Origin: an uncultured Pelagibacteraceae bacterium
GTDB taxonomy: Bacteria > Pseudomonadota > Alphaproteobacteria > Pelagibacterales > AG-422-B15
NCBI GenBank assembly: GCA_902617525.1
Contig: CACMWW010000009.1
Coordinates: 1 to 48,013, forward strand
Direction: 5' to 3'
DNA length: 48,013 bases
The notes beneath the pieces are model-generated. The model made no database searches. It worked only from the letters and a program-made list of their open reading frames with translations, and was not told the origin of the DNA. The position numbers and the translations under genes are program-made. Positions 41,399-48,013 of this stretch are shown here, piece after piece; within the stretch, counting starts at the first letter, position 1; the number at the start of each line of letters is the position of its first letter.

Positions 41399-43186
41399 AT
41401 GTCAAAAAAACTCAGAATTGGTGGCGCAAGTGGATTTTGGGGTGATTCCGTTATTGCAACACCTCAATTATTGAATGGAAATGATCTAGACTTTATTGTT
41501 TACGATTATTTAGCAGAAATCACCATGTCAATTATGGCAAGGGCTAGAGCAAAAGATGCCACAAAAGGCTATGCCGTTGACTTTGTATCAAGTGTATTGA
41601 AGTTAAATTTACGACAAATAGCAGATCAAAAAGTAAAAATTCTCAGCAATGCTGGAGGCGTAAACCCAGAGGCATGTGCTGAGGCCATCAGAGAATTAAT
41701 CAAAGAACTTAAATTGGATCTAAAGGTTTCAGTTGTATTAGGTGATGATTTAATGAGAGAAAAAAATAAATTTTCAGAGTTGAATATAAAGGAAATGTAT
41801 TCAAATGAAGCTTTTCCTGCTGAGGACAAAATAGCAAGCATTAATGCATATCTTGGTGCATTTCCTATAGCTGAAGCTCTTAGAAGTGGCGCTGATATAG
41901 TAATCACTGGGAGAAGTGTTGATAGTGCAGTGACACTAGGTGCATGTATTTATACATTTGGATGGAATGAAAAAGAATATCACAAACTGGCTGCGGGTAG
42001 TTTAGCTGGTCACATTATTGAATGTGGAACACAAAGTACTGGAGGCAATTTTACTGATTGGGAATTAGTATCAAAAGACTTGCATCAAATAGGCTATCCC
42101 ATTGTGGAAGTTTCAGAAGATGGCAGTTTCAATTGTACTAAGTCAAAAAATTCTACTGGCATGGTAAGTTTTGGAACCGTTGCTGAACAGATGCTTTATG
42201 AAATAGGTGATCCTCAAGCATATATATTGCCAGATGTTATTTGTGATTTTTCAGATGTGAAAATTGAAGAAATCGATAATGACAAAGTTAAAATCTCTGG
42301 AGCAAAAGGTTATCCAGCTCCTAATCAATATAAAGTTTGCGCAACATATGCTGATGGTTTCAGGGCAGGTCATGTATGTTCTTTTGTTGGTATAGATGCT
42401 GCTAAAAAAGCTCGTACGTATGGAGAAGCAATATTTGAGAGATCAAAGATGATAATGCGTATGATGAATATTGCTGATTTTGATGAAACAAGTATCGAAA
42501 TTATTGGAGATAACAGTCAATACAGCAAGAAATCATCAAATGAGAATAACCGCGAAGTAGTTCTTAAATTTGCAGCTAAACATCAAGATATTCGAGCGGT
42601 AGGTATTATGCTTAAAGAGTCTGTTGGCTTAGGCCTAGCAACTCCTCCAGGTTTGTCTGGATTTGTTGGAGGGCGGCCAAAACCGTCACCAATTGTAAGG
42701 TTGTTTTCATTTTTAATTGATAAGGATCAAGTGAATGTAACAATAGATAATGGTTCTTCAAATAGTGAGATAAAGATACCACAATCTGAAGAATTTGACT
42801 TGAACAGTATTGAAAAAACAACAGCTCCTAATTTTGATGATGCAAATGAAAAGTTTGTTGATGTGCCGCTTATTAAAGTTGCTTATGGACGAAGTGGCGA
42901 TAAAGGCAATAAAGCAAACATTGGCATAATTGCAAGAGATCCAAAGTTTTATCCAGCAATATGCAATTTCCTTGATGAAAAAGCTGTTAAGGATTGTTTT
43001 ACTGATTTTCTTGAGGGGTCTGTGGAGAGATACTTTTTACCAGGCTCAAATTCTATAAATTTCATTTTAAATGATGTTCTTGGCGGTGGCGGGCCAGCAA
43101 GTCTTAGAAACGATCCTCAAGGCAAAGCTTATGCGCAAATACTTCTTGATCAGATGATACCGATACCTGAAAAGTTATTGAGTTAA
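41399..43186 (+). CDS. AtuA-family (DUF1446) protein, terpenoid/acyl catabolism type
   Basis: A 595-residue cytoplasmic protein. The first ~450 residues are the AtuA/DUF1446 domain: IGGASGFWGDSVIATPQLL, DYLAEITMSIMARARAKD, LSNAGGVNPEACAEAIREL, ITGRSVDSAVTLGA. The last ~100 residues are the AtuA-like ferredoxin-fold domain (PLIKVAYGRSGDKGNKANIG). The namesake is needed for growth on citronellol and geraniol in Pseudomonas, but the biochemical step is uncertain. It lies 52 nt upstream of the ABC ATPase and acyl-CoA ligase genes; a joint acyl or isoprenoid acid pathway is inference. Confidence 0.88.
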   Translation: MSKKLRIGGASGFWGDSVIATPQLLNGNDLDFIVYDYLAEITMSIMARARAKDATKGYAVDFVSSVLKLNLRQIADQKVKILSNAGGVNPEACAEAIRELIKELKLDLKVSVVLGDDLMREKNKFSELNIKEMYSNEAFPAEDKIASINAYLGAFPIAEALRSGADIVITGRSVDSAVTLGACIYTFGWNEKEYHKLAAGSLAGHIIECGTQSTGGNFTDWELVSKDLHQIGYPIVEVSEDGSFNCTKSKNSTGMVSFGTVAEQMLYEIGDPQAYILPDVICDFSDVKIEEIDNDKVKISGAKGYPAPNQYKVCATYADGFRAGHVCSFVGIDAAKKARTYGEAIFERSKMIMRMMNIADFDETSIEIIGDNSQYSKKSSNENNREVVLKFAAKHQDIRAVGIMLKESVGLGLATPPGLSGFVGGRPKPSPIVRLFSFLIDKDQVNVTIDNGSSNSEIKIPQSEEFDLNSIEKTTAPNFDDANEKFVDVPLIKVAYGRSGDKGNKANIGIIARDPKFYPAICNFLDEKAVKDCFTDFLEGSVERYFLPGSNSINFILNDVLGGGGPASLRNDPQGKAYAQILLDQMIPIPEKLLS

Positions 43187-43238
43187 AATTTTGAATAATT
43201 TAATTAACATAATTGCTGGTAAGATATAAAAGTAAATT

Positions 43239-44012
43239 ATGTCAAATCCTTTATTAAGTGTTGAAAATATTGAAACTTATTATGGGCCAATCATGGCCAT
43301 TAGAGGTATCAGCTTCAAAGTTAATCAGGGCTCAATTGTAACGATACTTGGATCTAATGGAGCAGGTAAAACGACAATTCTCAAAACTATATCGGGAGCA
43401 ATTGATCCGAGAAAAGGTAAAGTCTTTTTAAATGGTAATGAAATTCAAAAAAAAGATCCTGATAAAATATTAAGACTAGGAATGAGTCATGCGCCTGAAG
43501 GTAGAGAAGTATTTCCTTATTGTTCTGTAATTGAGAATCTTCAAATGGGTGCTTTTACACGATCAGATAAGAAAGAAATAAACAAAGATATTGAACAAGT
43601 TTTTGAATATTTTCCAATACTAAAAGAAAGGATGAACCAACCAGCTGGCTTATTATCTGGTGGAGAACAGCAAATGTTATGCATCAGTCGAGCTCTTATG
43701 AGTAAGCCAGAAATTATGCTTTTAGATGAGCCATCATTAGGGTTGTCACCTAAGCTAGTTAAGGAAATATTTGAAATTATAATTCGAATAAATAAAGAAT
43801 TAAAAACCACAATACTTTTAGTTGAGCAAAACGCTAATATTGCACTTAGTAATTCCGACTTTGGTTATGTGTTAGAACTTGGTCGAATTGTAATGGAAGG
43901 GAACAGTAAAGAGCTTTTGGAAAAAGAAGATATAAAAGAATTTTATCTTGGACAGCAAGATGAAGGTATAAGAGGAGAGAGACGTTGGAAAAAGAAAAAA
44001 ATGTGGAGATAA
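43239..44012 (+). CDS. ABC transporter ATPase, LivF type
   Basis: A 257-residue ATP-binding subunit of a branched-chain amino acid/amide-type importer. Walker A is GSNGAGKT (38-45), signature LLSGGEQQMLCISRAL, Walker B IMLLDEPSLGLSP and switch LLVEQNANIA. The start IETYYGPIMAIRGISF is that of LivF. The C-terminal 25 residues are basic and longer than usual (GERRWKKKKMWR), and they overlap the next gene by 28 nt. No permease or LivG gene is in the window; they may follow the binding proteins downstream. Confidence 0.9.
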   Translation: MSNPLLSVENIETYYGPIMAIRGISFKVNQGSIVTILGSNGAGKTTILKTISGAIDPRKGKVFLNGNEIQKKDPDKILRLGMSHAPEGREVFPYCSVIENLQMGAFTRSDKKEINKDIEQVFEYFPILKERMNQPAGLLSGGEQQMLCISRALMSKPEIMLLDEPSLGLSPKLVKEIFEIIIRINKELKTTILLVEQNANIALSNSDFGYVLELGRIVMEGNSKELLEKEDIKEFYLGQQDEGIRGERRWKKKKMWR

Positions 44013-45808
44013 ATACAATTCCAAGACTTTTTTGGGACTCAGTTAAATCTCGTGGAGAAAGAGTTGCCATGCGAGAAAAAGATCTTGGAATTTGGCAAGA
44101 AATTTCATGGTCTCACTATGGAGAAAAGGCAAAACTAACTGGCCTTGCCCTCCATACTCTAGGACTTGAAAAAGGCAATGTGGTTTCAATTGCAAGCGAA
44201 GGAAACCCCGAGTGGCTTTATACTGATATGGGCACAATCGGTGCTGGAGGAATTTCCAGTGGAGTATATACAACAGACTCGGCTGCACAGGTTAAGTATC
44301 TAGTAAACGATAGTGCGACAAAATTTTATTTTGTAGAAAATGAAGAACAACTTGATAAAATTTTAGAAGTAAGAGGTGAGTGTCCTACATTAAAACAAAT
44401 TATTGTCTACGATATGGAAGGGTTAAGTGACTTTCATGATGACCAAGTTATTAGTTATGAAGAATTTTTAAAAGTTGGTGAAAAAACTGATCAAGAAAAC
44501 CCTGATCTGTGGGAGAGTTTAGTTAATAGTGTATGTCCTGAGGACATTGCAATTTTAGTATATACATCAGGTACAACAGGGCCTTCGAAAGGCGCAATGA
44601 TTAATCATACAAACTTGCTTTATTCTATTAATACTGGATATGATATCTTTGATGTTATGGAGCACGAGGAGCAATTATCGTTTCTCCCATTATGTCATAT
44701 ACTAGAGCGTTCAGTCTCAGTTATGATACCTCTAAAAACAGGAGCAGTAGTCAATTTTGCTGAAAGTATTGATACAGTACCTGAAAATATTCGAGAGGTA
44801 TCTCCGACAGTGTTTATTGCAGTTCCAAGGATTTGGGAAAAGTTTTATTCATCGATCACAATTTTGATGAAAGATGCAACTTTCATTGGCAAGTTCTTCT
44901 ATCAATTCTCAATAAATGTTGGCTCTAAATATAAAGAGTACTTTATTGATGGAAAAGAACCTCCTTTATCATTGAAATTATCATATTGGATATGCAATCA
45001 ACTGGTTTTAAAAAATATAAAAAAACTTCTAGGTTTGAATAACTGTCGTTACGCACTAAGTGGAGCTGCGCCTATATCTCCTGATTTAATAAATTGGTAT
45101 CTTTCTCTTGGTATAGATATGAGAGAAGGATGGGGTATGACAGAAACTGCTGGAGTTGGAACTGCATTTTACTCCAGAGAAATAAAACTGGGACATGTTG
45201 GCCGAGCCGTTAATGAGTCTGAGGTCAGGATTGCACAGGATGGAGAAATTTTATTTAGAGGTCCAGGTGTGTTTTGTGGTTATTTAAATAAACCTGAACA
45301 AACAAAAGAAACGCTTATTGATGGATGGCTACATACAGGAGATGTTGGTGAAATTGATAACTATGGAAATTTAAAAATTACAGACAGAAAAAAAGACATA
45401 ATCATTACAGCTGGTGGAAAAAATATCTCTCCCTCGGAAATAGAAAATGAATTAAAATTTAGTCCATTCATATCAGATGCTGTTGTAATTGGTGATAAAA
45501 GAAAGTTTTTGTCATGTCTAATAATGATAGATGAAGAGAATGTGATGAAACACGCTCAAGACAATGACATACCATTTTCTAATTTTGAAAGTCTCTGTAA
45601 ATCAGAGGAAATAGTTGCCTTGATTGATAATGAGGTCAATAAAGTAAATAAAAAATTCGCTTCAGTAGAACAAGTAAAAAAATTCTCATTAATTGATATA
45701 CAATTAACAGCTGAAGACGATGAGCTTACTCCGACCATGAAGCTGAAACGCAAATTCATAAATCAAAAATACGGCGATATCATTGAAAGCATGTATCAAT
45801 CTGCTTGA
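43985..45808 (+). CDS. AMP-dependent acyl-CoA synthetase/ligase (long-chain FadD15-like)
   Basis: A 607-residue ligase that activates a carboxylic acid as acyl-AMP and then acyl-CoA. The phosphate loop is ILVYTSGTTGPSKGAMI, then the aromatic/Glu motif GWGMTETAGV, DGWLHTGDVGEID and ITDRKKDIIITAGGKNISP with the hinge. The start is a TTG at 43985, 8 nt after AGAGGAGAG and inside the end of the ATPase gene; a GTG at 44003 is the alternative. Ligases inside LivF-type transporter loci are common in alphaproteobacteria and suggest that the imported or related acid is activated on entry. Confidence 0.9.
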   Translation: MEKEKNVEINTIPRLFWDSVKSRGERVAMREKDLGIWQEISWSHYGEKAKLTGLALHTLGLEKGNVVSIASEGNPEWLYTDMGTIGAGGISSGVYTTDSAAQVKYLVNDSATKFYFVENEEQLDKILEVRGECPTLKQIIVYDMEGLSDFHDDQVISYEEFLKVGEKTDQENPDLWESLVNSVCPEDIAILVYTSGTTGPSKGAMINHTNLLYSINTGYDIFDVMEHEEQLSFLPLCHILERSVSVMIPLKTGAVVNFAESIDTVPENIREVSPTVFIAVPRIWEKFYSSITILMKDATFIGKFFYQFSINVGSKYKEYFIDGKEPPLSLKLSYWICNQLVLKNIKKLLGLNNCRYALSGAAPISPDLINWYLSLGIDMREGWGMTETAGVGTAFYSREIKLGHVGRAVNESEVRIAQDGEILFRGPGVFCGYLNKPEQTKETLIDGWLHTGDVGEIDNYGNLKITDRKKDIIITAGGKNISPSEIENELKFSPFISDAVVIGDKRKFLSCLIMIDEENVMKHAQDNDIPFSNFESLCKSEEIVALIDNEVNKVNKKFASVEQVKKFSLIDIQLTAEDDELTPTMKLKRKFINQKYGDIIESMYQSA

Positions 45809-45859
45809 TTTTCCTCTGTGAAATAATAAGATTTCCTTTTAAATTCAAGAGGGCAAACG

Positions 45860-47032
45860 ATGATTAGTAAGCGATTTTCAATTTTTACAATTTTTTTGGC
45901 ACTATTTTTAACGATTGGTCATAATTCTTATTCTCAAGGTGTTTCAGATGATGAAATCATTCTTGGCATGCATACAGATATAAGTGGTCCAGTTTCTTCA
46001 TTTGGAAAATATTCAGTTGAAGGTGTTCAAATGAGAATTGATGAGATTAATAAAGCTGGAGGCATTCATGGAAGAATGCTGAAAATCATTGCAGAAGATC
46101 ATCAATACCAAGTTCCTCGTGCAGTCCAGGCAGCTAACAAGCTTCTGAATAAAGACAAAATATTTCTTATGGTTGCAAGTTTAGGTACTCCTATGAACAA
46201 TGCCGTGTTTGAAGCTCAAGAAAAAAAAGATATACCAAATTTGTTTCCTCTCTCATCAGCAAGATCAATGACTGATCCTTTGCATCGTTTAAAATTTGGA
46301 GCTCTTTCAAGTTATTACGATCAAATTAGAGCTGGTGTTAAGTGGGCAATCAATGAGAGAGGCAAAAATAAAATTTGTGTTCTTTATCAGGATAATGATT
46401 TTGGACAAGAAACATATGAAGCGACTGTAGACCAACTTAACGAAATGGGTTTAGAGTTGCATGAAAAAGCAACCAATAAGCCAACTGATACAGACTTAAC
46501 TTCACAGATTACAAAATTAAAAAATGCAGGCTGTGAAGCTGTTGCAATGGGTACAATTGTTAAAGACACAATTCTTGGTTATACAAAAGCTAGGCAGATG
46601 AAATGGGACGCATTATTTTTTGGGCAGGTAGCAAGTTTTCACCCTGTTATAGCATCGCAACCTGATGGTGTTACAGATGGATTTTATACATTTGCTCAAT
46701 TTGATACTCCAAGTAAAGCAAATTGTTCACCGGAGATTTGTGATTGGATTGACACCTATGAGTCGACTTTTGGAAACTTACCAAATATAGGTTCAGCTTA
46801 TGGTTATATGTACATGGATATAACTGCTAGAGCATTGGAAATTGCTGGTCGTGACTTGTCAACAGATAGTTTTCTAAATGCATTAGAAAGTATAAATGAT
46901 TATAAAATACCTTTTGGCGACACAACACTTTCTTGGTCCCCAGAAAAACATTTAGGTGCAAATGTTGCTTATTTATTTGAAGTCCAAAATGGAACTTTTA
47001 TTCAAACGGATAATAAAGAATATACATACTAA
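45860..47032 (+). CDS. ABC transporter substrate-binding protein, LivJ type (copy 1)
   Basis: A 390-residue periplasmic binding protein of the type I (Leu/Ile/Val-binding) fold. A signal peptide (FTIFLALFLTIGHNSYSQ) leads to EIILGMHTDISGPVSSFGKY. Further typical parts are INKAGGIHGRMLKIIAEDHQ, MVASLGTPMNNAVFEAQ and VLYQDNDFGQETYEA. The AGAGGG ribosome site is good. The next gene is a close paralog that starts directly after this stop codon. The ligand is unknown: members bind amino acids, amides, urea or aromatic and short acids. Confidence 0.93.
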   Translation: MISKRFSIFTIFLALFLTIGHNSYSQGVSDDEIILGMHTDISGPVSSFGKYSVEGVQMRIDEINKAGGIHGRMLKIIAEDHQYQVPRAVQAANKLLNKDKIFLMVASLGTPMNNAVFEAQEKKDIPNLFPLSSARSMTDPLHRLKFGALSSYYDQIRAGVKWAINERGKNKICVLYQDNDFGQETYEATVDQLNEMGLELHEKATNKPTDTDLTSQITKLKNAGCEAVAMGTIVKDTILGYTKARQMKWDALFFGQVASFHPVIASQPDGVTDGFYTFAQFDTPSKANCSPEICDWIDTYESTFGNLPNIGSAYGYMYMDITARALEIAGRDLSTDSFLNALESINDYKIPFGDTTLSWSPEKHLGANVAYLFEVQNGTFIQTDNKEYTY

Positions 47033-48013
47033 ATGAAAATTTTTGTTTATTTATTTCTTTCATTATTTCTCTCTTGCCTATCGTTTGCTGACCAAGGGAT
47101 TACAGAAGATGAAATCCTAATTGGAATGCATACTGATCTAAGTGGACCCGCCTCTATGATTGGAAAACAAAGTGTTGATGGTGTGAACATGCGAATTGAT
47201 GAATTTAATCAAGCGGGTGGAGCTCATGGCAGAACAATAAAATTTATCGTTGAAGACCATCAATATACTGTCCCAAGAGCGGTTCAAGCGGCCAATAAAC
47301 TGTTAAGAAAAGATAAAATTGGCTTTATGTTGGGCTCTCTTGGTACACCAATGAATAATGCAGTGATGTCTGATCAAATAGCAATGAATATACCAAGTTT
47401 ATTTCCTCTTACAGCAGCACGATCAATGTTTGAACCCTACGATCGTTTGAAGTTTACATCAGGTTCAACATATTATGATCAGATCAGAACAGGATTAAAA
47501 TATCTTATTGAGAATAACAATAGAAAGTCAGTATGTGTTTTGTATGAAGATACAGACTTTGGACAAGAAATTGTTGATGCTGTAGATGATCAACTTGCAG
47601 CAATGAATATGACATTAGTTGAGAGTGCGTCAGCAAAGCCCACAGATACTGATTTCACTGCTCAAATAAAAAAACTTTATAATGCAGGATGCGATTTAGT
47701 GGCTATGGGAACAATTGTTCGAACAACAATATTGCCTTTTATGAAAGCAAAGGAAATAAACTGGACAGATGTTGATTTTGTTACAACTTCAGCAAGTTAT
47801 TACACAGTTGTGGCAGAACAACCAAATGGAGTAATGAATGGACTGTACTGTTTAAATTCTGTCGTATTTCCTTATTATGATACGGCTAATGAAATTGAAA
47901 AAAAATGGTGGGATAAATTTAAATCTATTTATGCAACAGAACCTAATACTGGAGCCATATATGGATATATTTTTGCTGATATAGTTGTTGAAGCTATCGA
48001 AAGAGCAGGAAAA
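47033..48013 (+). CDS. ABC transporter substrate-binding protein, LivJ type (copy 2, partial)
   Basis: The frame opens with ATG 47033, with no gap after the stop of copy 1, and runs off the window end after 327 codons. A signal peptide (VYLFLSLFLSCLSFA) precedes EILIGMHTDLSGPASMIGKQ. It aligns with copy 1 throughout: EDHQYTVPRAVQAANKLLRK, SLGTPMNNAVM, FPLTAARSM, VLYEDTDFGQE and GCDLVAMGTIV. Differences fall around the expected ligand cleft. It is a tandem duplicate, and copy 2 may bind another ligand of the same class. Confidence 0.9.
   Translation, partial: MKIFVYLFLSLFLSCLSFADQGITEDEILIGMHTDLSGPASMIGKQSVDGVNMRIDEFNQAGGAHGRTIKFIVEDHQYTVPRAVQAANKLLRKDKIGFMLGSLGTPMNNAVMSDQIAMNIPSLFPLTAARSMFEPYDRLKFTSGSTYYDQIRTGLKYLIENNNRKSVCVLYEDTDFGQEIVDAVDDQLAAMNMTLVESASAKPTDTDFTAQIKKLYNAGCDLVAMGTIVRTTILPFMKAKEINWTDVDFVTTSASYYTVVAEQPNGVMNGLYCLNSVVFPYYDTANEIEKKWWDKFKSIYATEPNTGAIYGYIFADIVVEAIERAGK

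Noticed and set aside
1..48013. Mobile elements, prophage, CRISPR or defence genes
   Set aside because: No transposase, integrase, terminal inverted repeats, repeat-spacer array or defence-family protein was found on either strand.

Overview
The window is an AT-rich, densely packed stretch of chromosome from a bacterium that looks like a streamlined marine alphaproteobacterium of the SAR11 / HIMB59 / AEGEAN-169 kind. This placement rests on gene content, base composition, gene order and near-absent intergenic space; no rRNA is present to settle it. Genes commonly overlap by 1-4 nt (TAATG or ATGA junctions), and several convergent genes meet tail to tail with no spacer. No CRISPR array, insertion sequence, phage gene or plasmid function was seen.

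Layout. 1-10.6 kb holds housekeeping genes: the end of aspS, nrdJ (B12-dependent ribonucleotide reductase, with what look like two NrdR boxes upstream), a complex I accessory subunit (NDUFA12 family), a DUF2155 exported protein, and a minus-strand block read rne > M48 protease-TPR > aroQ > accB > accC. 10.8-19.8 kb holds mrcA (PBP1a), prfB with a programmed +1 frameshift, an AsmA-like protein, tyrS, anmK and an alpha/beta hydrolase. 19.9-26.7 kb is one compact sulfur / Fe-S operon: cysE-iscR-sufB-sufC-sufD-sufS-sufU-msrB-sufT. The MsrB gene has two credible starts, exported and cytosolic. A tRNA-Lys(UUU) follows, with a 54-residue membrane protein starting 9 nt after its CCA.

27-29 kb holds a TauD-type dioxygenase, a CIA30 protein and an unrecognised membrane protein. 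29.05-29.36 kb has no protein gene but a row of hairpins; three of them pair fully only when read as minus-strand RNA. 29.4-32.4 kb is an accessory block: a zinc-ribbon mini-protein, an HSDL2-like short-chain dehydrogenase, and, divergent from it, GYD, SnoaL/NTF2-like, cupin, ABM-like and a second small alpha/beta protein, most with strong Shine-Dalgarno sites. This is the best candidate here for an undescribed pathway.

32.4-37.7 kb holds a DUF1192 pair, a methyltransferase, msrA, a secreted HExxH protein, a diaminopropionate ammonia-lyase-like enzyme and a cyclopropane fatty acid synthase. 37.7-39.2 kb carries two tandem exported paralogs with a CxxCP motif. 39.3-43.2 kb has a fatty acid desaturase, a flavin reductase, a small CxxC membrane protein, DUF805 and an AtuA-family protein. 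43.2-48.0 kb is part of a branched-chain amino acid/amide type ABC uptake locus: a LivF-like ATPase, an acyl-CoA ligase and two tandem substrate-binding proteins, the second cut by the window end.

Together the genes show core biosynthesis and envelope growth mixed with sulfur/Fe-S assembly, methionine sulfoxide repair on both stereoisomers (msrA, msrB), lipid remodelling, and uptake plus activation of organic acids.
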